Below, in pieces: positions 1-7,956 of a stretch of DNA of 64,000 nucleotides (within the stretch, counting starts at the first letter, position 1; every line of letters begins with the position of its first letter). The DNA comes from Xanthobacteraceae bacterium. Lineage in GTDB: Bacteria > Pseudomonadota > Alphaproteobacteria > Rhizobiales > Xanthobacteraceae. The position numbers and the translations under genes are program-made. Location: positions 22,305 to 86,304 of the forward strand of contig JARLIY010000160.1 of NCBI GenBank assembly GCA_031291475.1, in the 5' to 3' direction. The notes beneath the pieces are model-generated. The model did not search any database. It worked only from the letters and a program-made list of their open reading frames with translations, and was not told the origin of the DNA.

Positions 1-1
1 A

Positions 2-196
2 ATCATTCCGGCACCGGCACTCGCGGCGCTCAAGAGTATCTCGCGCTGGTGCCTGGTGACGGCCATCGCCGCACTAGGGATGAAAACGTCGCTCAAGGCG
101 ATGGCGGAAGTCGGTGGACGCGCGATTGCGCTGATGGTCGCCGAGACGGTGTTTCTTGCGATCCTTGTTCTGGTGATCGTGGTGTGGAGATTTTGA
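2..196 (+). CDS. YeiH/UPF0324-type putative sulfate/sulfite exporter, C-terminal fragment
   Basis: The frame is open from base 2 to TGA at 194-196 and gives the last 64 residues of a membrane protein. The 5' part lies outside the window. The tail contains TAIAALGMKTSL and a VAETVFLAILVLVIVV helix, the usual end of the YeiH (putative sulfate exporter, UPF0324) family of multi-pass inner-membrane proteins. The next gene starts 46 bases downstream on the same strand, and everything that follows concerns reduced sulfur. This makes export of an oxidised sulfur anion a reasonable inference. Substrate is unproven. Confidence 0.7.
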   Translation: MIPAPALAALKSISRWCLVTAIAALGMKTSLKAMAEVGGRAIALMVAETVFLAILVLVIVVWRF

Positions 197-242
197 GTGG
201 AAAGGCGCGGCTACGGCCGCGAAACGAGAGAGAGATAGTCCA

Positions 243-737
243 ATGAACAATGACAGCAATAGCAAGCGCATGTCGATGATTGTCACCAAAGGCACCCTGG
301 ACTGGGCTTATCCGCCCTTCATCTTGGCTACTACAGCCGCCGCAATGGGTCTCGACGTGACGATGTTTTTCACTTTTTACGGACTGACTCTTCTTAAAAA
401 GAAGCTCAACCTGAAAGTCTCGCCGCTGGGAAACGCGGCAATGGAGATGCCGATGTTCGGGATGCACTTCGGCATGCCCAATCTTATGTCCGCCATTCCC
501 GGGGTCGATGCCGCAGCGACGGCGATGATGAAAAATCTGATCAAGAAAAAGGGCGTCGCTTCGATTGAAGAACTGCGCAGCATGGCGCTAGAGTCCGATG
601 TCAAGATGATCGCCTGCCAGATGACCATGGATTTGTTTGAATACAAGCTCGAAGACATGATCGAGGGGCCGGTCCTCGGCGGTGCGGCCACCTATATCGA
701 GAACGCGACAAAGTGCGACGTCAATCTGTTCATCTAA
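243..737 (+). CDS. DsrE/DsrF/DrsH-like family protein (DsrE2-type) 1
   Basis: 164 residues; a GAGAG ribosome-binding stretch lies about ten bases before ATG. The N-terminal part (TKGTLDWAYPPFILATTAAAMG) followed by a hydrophobic strand and the late IACQMTMD motif match the DrsE_2 family (PF13686). Cys125 in that motif is the expected persulfide-carrying residue; a second Cys is at 158. DsrE2 proteins commonly sit beside TusA and rhodanese genes and relay sulfane sulfur. Here tusA follows 15 bases downstream, forming the first DsrE-TusA pair. The partner and direction of transfer are inferred. Confidence 0.85.
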   Translation: MNNDSNSKRMSMIVTKGTLDWAYPPFILATTAAAMGLDVTMFFTFYGLTLLKKKLNLKVSPLGNAAMEMPMFGMHFGMPNLMSAIPGVDAAATAMMKNLIKKKGVASIEELRSMALESDVKMIACQMTMDLFEYKLEDMIEGPVLGGAATYIENATKCDVNLFI

Positions 738-752
738 GGCACGAGCAAACAC

Positions 753-980
753 ATGGCCGACCAGCTTCTGGACGCAAAGGGACTGAACTGTCCACTGCCG
801 ATACTGCGCGCCAAGAAGGCGCTTAGAGATGTGGCGATGGGAGGCACTCTCGAGGTGCTCGCGACCGATCCCGGCGCGGTGAAAGACTTCGAAGCTTTCT
901 GTCGAGCGACCGGCAACGAGCTGCTCGCCTCAAAAGTGGATGGCAAGATCTTTAGTTTCGTCATCAAGCGCATGTCGTAG
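753..980 (+). CDS. tusA: TusA family sulfurtransferase 1
   Basis: 75 residues, the normal TusA/SirA length. The CPxP signature (CPLP, Cys13) after the LDAKGLN lead is the conserved persulfide-bearing site, and a second Cys is at 50. The fold would be the two-layer IF3-C-like sandwich. TusA acts in the cytoplasm as a sulfur carrier, either for tRNA thiolation or for sulfur oxidation. Its place between two DsrE-type genes favours the oxidation role. The ribosome-binding site is weak (CACGAG), consistent with translation coupled to the upstream gene. Confidence 0.9.
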   Translation: MADQLLDAKGLNCPLPILRAKKALRDVAMGGTLEVLATDPGAVKDFEAFCRATGNELLASKVDGKIFSFVIKRMS

Positions 981-1003
981 GGCGACCGCGCGCGGAGGCT
1001 TTG

Positions 1004-1402
1004 ATGGCATCGAAACCCTTGTACATCGTGCTCTGTTCAGGAGAACACGAGAAGGTGCAGATGGCGGCAATGATGGCCTCGGTCGGCGCCGTCTCCGAAC
1101 GCGCGGTCGAAGTGTTCGTCAGCATGAATGCGATCTTCGCATTCGTCAGGGACGCGACACCGGATCGGCGCTATCGCGGCGGTGCGTTTTCGCAGTTCAT
1201 GAAGGAAAAGCACGCCCCCGACGCCCTGGTGTTGCTGCGTCAGGGCAAGGAGTTTGGCGATCTGAAGATTTGGGCCTGCTCGATGGCTCTCGACGTAGCA
1301 GGCTTGGAAATGGATCACCTCGTTGAGGAACTGTTCGACGGGCCCCTCGGGATGACGAAATTTCTGTCCGACGCCGAAGCCGGCCAGCTGGTTACTTTAT
1401 AA
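1004..1402 (+). CDS. DsrE-like family protein 2
   Basis: 132 residues from ATG at 1004; GCGGAGG at 992-998 supports this start over the TTG three bases earlier. The protein is divergent from the first DsrE-like protein but shows the same plan: an N-terminal beta strand with Cys11 (YIVLCSGEHEK), a helix of small residues, and a late Cys92 in WACSMALDV at the position of the DsrE active cysteine. It is probably a member of the DsrE/DrsE_2 superfamily acting as a sulfur-relay protein. It pairs with the tusA-like gene 12 bases downstream. Confidence 0.75.
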   Translation: MASKPLYIVLCSGEHEKVQMAAMMASVGAVSERAVEVFVSMNAIFAFVRDATPDRRYRGGAFSQFMKEKHAPDALVLLRQGKEFGDLKIWACSMALDVAGLEMDHLVEELFDGPLGMTKFLSDAEAGQLVTL

Positions 1403-1414
1403 GGCGGAACGACG

Positions 1415-1645
1415 ATGTCTGAAAGACAAGTGATCGATGCGCGTGGCGCCTTTTGCCCGGGGCCGTTGATGGAATTGATCGCCGCGCTCCGGCATTCGGC
1501 GATCGGCGACGAAGTCGAGGTCTGGTCGACCGACAAGGGCTCAGCCGCGGACATTCCCGCATGGATCAAAAAAGTCCATCACGAACTCGTATCGATCAAC
1601 GAAGCCGATGGCCACTGGAGCATTGTGATCCGAAAAGCGAAATGA
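1415..1645 (+). CDS. TusA family sulfurtransferase 2
   Basis: 76 residues with a CPGP signature (Cys14) in the RGAFCPGPLMEL context, which places it in the TusA/SirA/YedF family. Unlike the first TusA in the cluster it has no second cysteine. AAGGCGG precedes ATG at the usual distance. Two different TusA paralogues, each behind its own DsrE-type gene, suggest two specialised carriers rather than a recent duplication; the two sequences share little beyond the motif. Confidence 0.87.
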   Translation: MSERQVIDARGAFCPGPLMELIAALRHSAIGDEVEVWSTDKGSAADIPAWIKKVHHELVSINEADGHWSIVIRKAK

Positions 1646-1717
1646 CGCCAACCAACGGCTAAGGACGTCCGAAGAAGACCGCCGTAAAGCACACCTTACA
1701 AGGATGGAGGAACGACA

Positions 1718-2857
1718 ATGGCGAAGAAGATTCTGATTGTTGGCGGTGGTCTTGCCGGAACAATCGTCGCGAATGGCTTATGCCGTCAGCTCAAGGACGA
1801 ACTGGCTTCCGGCGGAACCACAATCACCATGCTAGGCGCATCGCCGAAGCACATGTATCAGCCCGGACTGCTTTACGTGCCGTTTGGTCGCATGCGCGAA
1901 TCGGAGCTATTCCGCGATCAACGCAAAGTGCTGGACCGCCGTGTGCCGTATTTCGTCGATCCGGCCAAACGCATCGACATCGACAAGAAAACGGTCTTGA
2001 CCGAGTCCGGTAAGAGCCATGCATATGATTTTCTTGTAATTGCGACCGGCTCGCGAATTCGCCCGGACACCATACCCGGCATGGCCGAGGGCGCGCATTG
2101 GTTCTATGATCTCGACGGTGCTCGGAAGATGCGTGACGCGTTGCGCGATTTCCAAGGCGGCAAGATCGTCGTCAATGTCAACGCGCCGCACAAGTGCCCC
2201 GTGGCGCCGCTGGAAATCACGTTCATGCTGCGCGATTTTCTCGCTGCGAAGGACGTGCTGAATAAGAGCGAGATCACTTATACTTATCCGGTCGGGCGGC
2301 TGCACGGTCTTGAGCCGGTGGCACAATGGGCGGTGCCCGAGTTCGAGCGCTGCGGCATCAAGTCGGAGATTTTCTTCAACACCAAATCGATCGATCCCAA
2401 GGGAAAAACCATCACCTCCGAAGAGGGGGTGACGCTGAGCTATGATCTACTTGTTACGATTCCACCGCATACCGGCCAGCAAGTCATCACCGATTCGGAC
2501 CTCGGTAAAGGCGGCTGGGTCCCAACCCAACGCAACACGCTGCTGCGCGAGGGATCGAGCGACGTATTCATCGTCGGCGACACCACCAATATACCAATCT
2601 CGAAAGCCGGCTCAACCGCGCACTTCGAGGCCGACACGATAGTCGACAATCTGTCGTCGCTGATCAAGGAGGACCGGTGGGCGCGAAACTACGACGGCAA
2701 GGTCTTTTGCTTCATGGAGACCGGCCTCCACACCGGCACCTATGTCTGGTTCAACTATACGACGCCGCCGAATCCCGGCCCGCCCTCGCAGATGATTCAT
2801 TGGTTCAAGCTGGCCTATAACCGCATGTATTGGTTATCCGCCAGCGGCCTGCTGTAA
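1718..2857 (+). CDS. SQR-like NAD(P)/FAD-dependent oxidoreductase
   Basis: 379 residues, preceded by a strong GGAGG. The N-terminal Rossmann motif GGGLAGT binds FAD; IATGSR near 109-113 and FIVGDTTNIP near 284-293 are the second and third FAD-family signatures. Cys160 (HKCPVAP) and Cys331 (FCFMETG) sit where sulfide:quinone oxidoreductases carry their redox pair; Cys22 and Cys212 are extra. The enzyme is therefore SQR-like and probably oxidises a sulfide or persulfide carried by the neighbouring TusA/DsrE proteins. It differs clearly from the full SQR at 5809-7089. Acceptor and exact substrate are inferred. Confidence 0.8.
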   Translation: MAKKILIVGGGLAGTIVANGLCRQLKDELASGGTTITMLGASPKHMYQPGLLYVPFGRMRESELFRDQRKVLDRRVPYFVDPAKRIDIDKKTVLTESGKSHAYDFLVIATGSRIRPDTIPGMAEGAHWFYDLDGARKMRDALRDFQGGKIVVNVNAPHKCPVAPLEITFMLRDFLAAKDVLNKSEITYTYPVGRLHGLEPVAQWAVPEFERCGIKSEIFFNTKSIDPKGKTITSEEGVTLSYDLLVTIPPHTGQQVITDSDLGKGGWVPTQRNTLLREGSSDVFIVGDTTNIPISKAGSTAHFEADTIVDNLSSLIKEDRWARNYDGKVFCFMETGLHTGTYVWFNYTTPPNPGPPSQMIHWFKLAYNRMYWLSASGLL

Positions 2858-2868
2858 AGGAGGCGATC

Positions 2869-3390
2869 ATGAACAATGTTTCTCTTTCCAACGAGCCGAT
2901 CGACGAGCTCGGCCAGTTGCAGAAGGCAGCGCGCGAAGCCCTGACCGATTCGATGGTTGAGCGTCTCGCCATCACCGGCGCCAACGCTCTCGAACTGCTT
3001 GACCGGCTCAACGACGAGCGTACCAGCGATGCGATCAACGTCCTGATCGATCGGGTGACCGAACTTCACAAGGTCGGCGCGCTCAACACGCTGTTCGACA
3101 TGGTTCTGCTGTTGCATGCTGCGCGCGACGCATCGACCGACAATATCATCGAGCGTCTGTTCGGCTTCGTCGAACAGATAATCAATACGGTCGGCAATGA
3201 AGCGATGGCAACACTGGCGGGCAATGCCAGGCAGGCGCTGGACGAGGCCGCCGCGGAAGCAGCGCAAACGACGCCGCGTGGCGGTTTGTTCGCCATGCTG
3301 GCGATGTTGTCGAAGCCAGAGGCCCAGCGCAGCTTGGCCTTCTTGCTAGCCTTCGGCGAGAAATTACAGCGAGGCGTGACGGGTGCTTGA
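2869..3390 (+). CDS. DUF1641 domain-containing protein
   Basis: 173 residues, starting 12 bases after the SQR-like gene with AAAGGAGG before ATG. The sequence is a chain of amphipathic helices (LGQLQKAAREALTDSMVERL; later LNTLFDMVLLLHAARDA) ending in a small hydrophobic segment, as in DUF1641 proteins. These are often encoded directly after SQR-like flavoproteins in sulfur oxidisers and archaea, and are suspected membrane or quinone-side partners. No catalytic residue can be assigned. The tight spacing argues for a complex with the upstream flavoprotein. Confidence 0.8.
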   Translation: MNNVSLSNEPIDELGQLQKAAREALTDSMVERLAITGANALELLDRLNDERTSDAINVLIDRVTELHKVGALNTLFDMVLLLHAARDASTDNIIERLFGFVEQIINTVGNEAMATLAGNARQALDEAAAEAAQTTPRGGLFAMLAMLSKPEAQRSLAFLLAFGEKLQRGVTGA

Positions 3391-3503
3391 GTCTTATCCG
3401 CGCACGAAGGCCGGCACAGCTATGTTTAGGCGTGCCGACCGGTTGCATTTCTTCCTGCCGGATGGTTTATGCAGCCAACGATGCGAATCCCCAGAGTAAA
3501 ATT

Positions 3504-3956
3504 ATGAAGCCGCAACACTTGGTCAACCCGGACGGACATTACCTTGATATCGACGCACTGATTGCCAGCGCTCAGGAGGCGAGTGGATTCCTCAAGGCCT
3601 TGTCGCATGAGGCGCGGCTCTTGATCCTTTGCCTGCTGATCGAAGAGGAAAAGTCGGTAACGGAGATCGAAGGGATACTCAGTCTGCGCCAACCGGCGAT
3701 TTCGCAGCAACTCGCACGACTGCGCGCCGACGGCTTGGTTGAGACGCGGCGCGAGGGCAAGAACATTTTCTATTCGCTGGCGCGGCCCGAGGTTCGCGCG
3801 GTTATTGGTGTGCTCCACCAGGCTTTTTGCCAACAACCCCAAGTGCGCTCGCGGGCTGTAAGCAGGCGTCCAGTCACTCGCGCCACGGCGCGCGCGAAAG
3901 AAGCTGGTCGCCGCGTCCATTCCCAGGTGAAACGCTCCTCGCGAAGGCCTGGATAG
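3504..3956 (+). CDS. ArsR-family regulator of the BigR/SqrR persulfide-sensing type
   Basis: 150 residues from ATG 3504; another in-frame ATG lies at 3462, and both have weak ribosome-binding sites. Residues 25-110 form a winged-helix ArsR domain (LKALSHEARLLIL, then QPAISQQLARLRADGLV as the recognition helix). Cys43 in the second helix and Cys109 in the last helix (HQAFCQQ) are 66 residues apart, as in the sulfide/persulfide sensors SqrR and BigR, which form a tetrasulfide and release DNA. The C-terminus is an unusual Arg/Lys-rich tail of about 40 residues. It likely represses the surrounding sulfide genes; no operator was identified with confidence. Confidence 0.85.
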   Translation: MKPQHLVNPDGHYLDIDALIASAQEASGFLKALSHEARLLILCLLIEEEKSVTEIEGILSLRQPAISQQLARLRADGLVETRREGKNIFYSLARPEVRAVIGVLHQAFCQQPQVRSRAVSRRPVTRATARAKEAGRRVHSQVKRSSRRPG

Positions 3957-4299
3957 CCGCGGGGAGGAACGCATGCCGTTCGGTAGGCAACTTAAAACAT
4001 GCGAGGGCTTGAGGGCGATGTTGCGTCGGCGAGCGTCGGTAATGCATGATCGTCGGTCGTTTGTTGATCGCGTTTGCTAAGCCGCTCTATGGTCTGTCCG
4101 GGATTTCAAGCTTTTCGGCTAAATCTGTGCACCGCACTACGGTTGATTTGTCGCGTACCGATTGGCCCACGGCCGCAAGTTCAATCACCACTGCAAGCGC
4201 AAGTGCTGCGGTGGTAATGACAGCGGTCATAATATTTTGGCACGCCGAACCTTACCCTTATGCGTGCCGAAAGCTCATCGAATAAATTTGGATGCACGT
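3957..4299. other. Intergenic region, lower GC than flanks
   Basis: 343 bases between the ArsR-type regulator and the cytochrome c gene. The second half is visibly richer in A and T than the neighbouring genes. A 47-codon minus-strand frame (4087-4230) with a hydrophobic start can be read but has no ribosome-binding site. No tRNA, terminator or clear promoter was recognised. Confidence 0.4.
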
Positions 4300-4650
4300 A
4301 TGCGAACTGCATCAACATGGCTGGCTGTTTTCTGTATGGGTGTTTGCTCAGCCTGGAGCGAGGAGGGCAATTCGGTAGATGATGTACGAAAAGGCCACCA
4401 TTTGGCGACCATGTTATGTACAGCTTGTCATATCGCGGCGTCCGACCAGAGTTACGCGCCGACTTTGAGCCCACCGGCGCCGTCCTTTGAATCAATAGCG
4501 CAGCGCAGGGAAATAAGCGCCGATTCACTACAAAAGTTTCTGACCACGACGCATCAGGGCTTAGACAATCCAAAAGGCATGCCGAATCCTAACTTGGCTG
4601 ATTTTCAAATAAAGGAAATAGTTGCTTATCTGCTGAGCTTGCGTAATTAG
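4300..4650 (+). CDS. Small secreted class I cytochrome c
   Basis: 116 residues. A short basic start and hydrophobic core (STWLAVFCMGVCSAW) form a signal peptide, so the protein should be periplasmic. CTACH (Cys40, Cys43, His44) binds heme covalently, and Met94 in KGMPNPN is the likely sixth ligand, followed by the closing helix IKEIVAYLLSL. It resembles small SoxX-like or flavocytochrome-partner cytochromes and could accept electrons from sulfur oxidation. Codon use is more AT-rich than in neighbouring genes, which hints at separate origin. The precise partner is unknown. Confidence 0.85.
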   Translation: MRTASTWLAVFCMGVCSAWSEEGNSVDDVRKGHHLATMLCTACHIAASDQSYAPTLSPPAPSFESIAQRREISADSLQKFLTTTHQGLDNPKGMPNPNLADFQIKEIVAYLLSLRN

Positions 4651-5067
4651 CAGGGAACGGAACGCCAAGGGCGCTACGACACGTGTTCTCCAGTCGACCC
4701 AGAAAGCGTTGTCCGCGAGCGCAACGACGCTCAGCACGTCACCGCAATGAGCGTCGTTATCATGGCATCCTTCCTGCCACCGAGATGGGAAAAGTCGCTT
4801 TCGTCTCTTGTATGTACCGAAAATCGGATTCGGCAATATTGGTGGTGAAGTCCACCGAGAACCGGCCGTGAGATGAACCCGAGCAAACGCTCGGAGTTCT
4901 CGGCACGCACAGGGAGCGAGCTAGTTCTGGTATTTTGTACCGGTGCCAAATTCTCTGCGTTCCTCACGCCACTGCCGGCGACGATACTAGAATACCCGGC
5001 CCTATCATCTCAGGCTGCCTCACGAGGACCATCCAAGTGTCAGATTGCGTCCACTTGCTTGTTCTCG
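4651..5067. other. Non-coding, degraded-looking stretch
   Basis: 417 bases after the cytochrome c gene. Open frames on both strands are short and give no recognisable family. It leads directly into two gene remnants (metY and rhodanese), so it may be decayed coding sequence too old to identify. Confidence 0.4.
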
Positions 5068-5325
<258 letters not shown>

Positions 5326-5489
5326 CTATGCATGGAGGCTATAATGTCGATCCTGAACGAACATCAAGGTGCCAAAGTCGATACCGATAGGCCAGCAGCG
5401 GACTCACGGACTGCAAAAAAGTGTGGCGGCACCCTTCGCCTTTCAGCAGAAGCAGACTCGGCATTCCCGGCTCCGGAGCCGCTACGCAC

Positions 5490-5652
5490 TCACGCGCCAG
5501 GCGTGATCGGCTTCTCGACTGAACCGCCGCTCTCGGCCCAGTCCTTAAAGTCGCCGAGGTTATAAAACCCGGTCATAGCCCAGGTCTTTGAGCACCTTGC
5601 CACCCAGCGCCGCGCGCCCGCCAGAGGCACAGTAGAGGATCACTGTTTTGCT
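5490..5652 (-). pseudogene. Remnant of a rhodanese-domain sulfurtransferase
   Basis: Read on the minus strand from about 5652, the sequence gives TVILYCASGGRAALGGKVL and KDLGYDRV, then after a single-base frameshift near 5564 YNLGDFKDWAESGG and VEKPITPGA before TGA at 5490. This is the active-site loop (Cys in CASGGR) and C-terminal half of a single-domain rhodanese. The N-terminal half is missing and the frame is broken, so it is not functional. Rhodanese is the usual companion of TusA and DsrE2, so this is probably a lost member of the same cluster. Confidence 0.75.
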
Positions 5653-5808
5653 TCTCCTTAATTGCGTGACTTCCGACCACACTACCCTGTGGTGCTGCGG
5701 TTTCGGATCGGCTTTCCACCATCGTTCTTATCCCTAGGTCAAATTGACTTGAATCAACACAGAGGCGCGGCAAGCGTGGCTTGTTGATTGCATAATCGGG
5801 AGGAATTT

Positions 5809-7089
5809 ATGGCCCACATTGTCGTGCTTGGTGGTGGCATTGGCGGCGTTTCCTGCGTCTACGAGTTGAAAAATTCGGTGCGTAGGGAAGACCGTGTCAC
5901 CCTCGTGTCCAACAAGCCGTTCTTCCAATTCACACCATCGAACCCCTGGGTGGCGGTGAAATGGCGGTCGAAGGACGACATCACCATCGCCCTTGCAGCG
6001 GTGCTCGCGAAGCACGGCGTCGAATTTAGCGCCGCTGGCGCCAAGCGCGTTCATGCGGACGAGAACCGCGTCGAGCTCGGCGACGGCTCATCCTTGGCTT
6101 ACGACTATCTGGTCGTAGCGACCGGTCCAGAACTCGCCTTCGATGAGATCGAAGGCCTCGGCCCCGAGTGTAACACAAGCTCGATCTGCGATGTCGACCA
6201 TGCAACGGCGGCCAACAAACGCTGGGAGGAATTCTGCAAGAATCCCGGTCCTATCGTTGTCGGCGGCGTCCAGGGCGCGTCTTGCTTCGGTCCGGCCTAC
6301 GAATTCGCCATGATCATGGATGCGGACCTGTGTCGCCGGCGCATCCGTGACAAAGTGCCAATGACCTTCGTTACCGCCGAACCTTATATCGGTCATCTCG
6401 GCGTCGGCGGAGTCGGCGATACCAAAGGCATGCTCGAATCCGAGATGCGGCAGCGCCACATCAGATGGATCGTCAACGCTAAGGTTGATAAGGTCAATCC
6501 TGACAAAATGCAGGTGAGCGAAGTCGACGAGGACGGCAAGCATAAAAAGACGCACGAGTTAGCGTTCAAATTCGCGATGATGATCCCGGCATTCCGCGGC
6601 ATCGCGGCGCTGCGCGGGATCGAAGGCCTGACGAATCCGCGCGGCTTTATCGTCGTCGATAAGCATCAGCGCAATCCCAAATTCCGCAACGTGTTTGGAG
6701 TCGGCGTCTGCATCGCCATCGCGCCACTTGAGCAGACCGCTGTCCCCGTCGGCGTACCCAAGACCGGCTACATGATCGAGTCTATGGTGACGGCAACGGC
6801 GCTCAATATCGGTCAGCTCGTTCGCGGTCAGGAGGCGACACACGAAGCAACATGGAATGCGATCTGTCTCGCGGATTTCGGCGATTCCGGCGTAGCGTTC
6901 GTTGCCATGCCGCAAAATCCGCCGCGCAACGTCAATTGGGCCTCGAGCGGACGTTGGGTGCACGTCGCCAAGGTGGCATTCGAAAAGTACTTCCTGCACA
7001 AGATCCGCACCGGTACGACGGAGCCGTATTACGAGAAGGTCGTTATGAAACTTCTCGACATCGGCAAGATCAAACGGCCAGCCGCTTAG
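5809..7089 (+). CDS. sqr: Sulfide:quinone oxidoreductase
   Basis: 426 residues; GGGAGGAA directly before ATG 5809 fixes the start. GGGIGG near the N-terminus binds FAD. All three cysteines of classical SQR are present: Cys127 (SSICDVDHA), Cys159 (GASCFGPAYE) and Cys343 (NAICLADFGDSG). The quinone-side motif PVGVPKTGYMIES is also intact. It is a peripheral inner-membrane enzyme that oxidises sulfide to sulfane sulfur and reduces quinone. A DsbA-family gene follows. Upstream (5653-5808) is a promoter-length gap; regulation by the ArsR-type sensor at 3504-3956 is likely but not shown. Confidence 0.95.
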   Translation: MAHIVVLGGGIGGVSCVYELKNSVRREDRVTLVSNKPFFQFTPSNPWVAVKWRSKDDITIALAAVLAKHGVEFSAAGAKRVHADENRVELGDGSSLAYDYLVVATGPELAFDEIEGLGPECNTSSICDVDHATAANKRWEEFCKNPGPIVVGGVQGASCFGPAYEFAMIMDADLCRRRIRDKVPMTFVTAEPYIGHLGVGGVGDTKGMLESEMRQRHIRWIVNAKVDKVNPDKMQVSEVDEDGKHKKTHELAFKFAMMIPAFRGIAALRGIEGLTNPRGFIVVDKHQRNPKFRNVFGVGVCIAIAPLEQTAVPVGVPKTGYMIESMVTATALNIGQLVRGQEATHEATWNAICLADFGDSGVAFVAMPQNPPRNVNWASSGRWVHVAKVAFEKYFLHKIRTGTTEPYYEKVVMKLLDIGKIKRPAA

Positions 7090-7145
7090 CAAAAGGACCG
7101 TCAACGAAATGGCGTTGCGTCGAGCGCCAGTTCGGGGAATGCGGG

Positions 7146-7835
7146 ATGAGCGTTGTTGAAGTTACCTATTTTTCGGATCTCCTTTGCGTGTGGGCATATG
7201 TATCACAAGCGCGCATCGATGCAGTCAAAGAAAAGTTCGGCGATTCCGTGCGAATAAAGCACCGATTCTGCTCCGTCTTCGGTGACACAGTCGGACAAAT
7301 CAATTCAACCTGGAAGGATAAGGGTGGATACGAAGGGTTCAACTTGCATTTGCGACATGTGGCAGAGAGGTTTCCGCATATCGAGGTTCACCCTGAGATT
7401 TGGTTGAAGACGCGCCCGCTGACTTCGGCTAGCCCCCATCTGTTTATGAAAGCAGTCCAGGTATGGGACCATGAATCCGGAGCGATCGGAAACAAATCTG
7501 AACCGAGCATTTTTGATCAAGTAACCTGGGCATTGCGTTGCGCGTTCTTTCGAGACTGCCGTGACATTTCTCACTGGGAGATCCAATGTCAGATAGCCGA
7601 GGGCCTCGGCGCCGACATCGGCGCTATTGAGAAACTCATTCACAGCGGTGCCGCATTCGCCCGCTTGGCTGCGGATTATCAAGATGCTGACAAGATGCGG
7701 ATCGAAGGCAGTCCGAGTTTGGTGCTAAACGAGGGGCGTCAGAAGCTTTATGGAAATGTCGGCTTCCGCTTGATGGATGCGAACATTCAAGAGCTTTTCC
7801 GCGCACCTCGTGCGGACGAAGCTAGTTGGTGTTGA
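7146..7835 (+). CDS. DsbA-family (FrnE/HCCA isomerase-like) thioredoxin-fold protein
   Basis: 229 residues, starting 57 bases after sqr on the same strand. The opening EVTYFSDLLCVWAYVSQARID is the first strand and active-site helix of the DsbA/FrnE family, and GSPSLVLNEG near residue 195 is the cis-Pro loop that contacts thiol substrates. The usual CxxC is reduced to a single cysteine (Cys14, CVWA). There is no signal peptide, so it acts in the cytoplasm. It may handle glutathione or protein persulfides made by SQR; that role is inferred from context only. Confidence 0.75.
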   Translation: MSVVEVTYFSDLLCVWAYVSQARIDAVKEKFGDSVRIKHRFCSVFGDTVGQINSTWKDKGGYEGFNLHLRHVAERFPHIEVHPEIWLKTRPLTSASPHLFMKAVQVWDHESGAIGNKSEPSIFDQVTWALRCAFFRDCRDISHWEIQCQIAEGLGADIGAIEKLIHSGAAFARLAADYQDADKMRIEGSPSLVLNEGRQKLYGNVGFRLMDANIQELFRAPRADEASWC

Positions 7836-7956
7836 TACCCGCGCCGTTCACATCGAGCCAACGATAATTCGGAGTTATGTGCCGTTTCACCGTCGGACGT
7901 ATCACATAATTCGCGGACCGTTTGTCAACGACCGTTTCGCTTTCAAAATGCTGTTC

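Noticed and set aside
4087..4230. 47-codon minus-strand frame with hydrophobic start
   Set aside because: No ribosome-binding site or family similarity; kept only as a remark in the intergenic entry.
5749..5757. TTGAATCAA palindrome upstream of sqr as an SqrR operator
   Set aside because: Too short and does not fit the ATTC-N8-GAAT form recalled for SqrR; not reported as a site.
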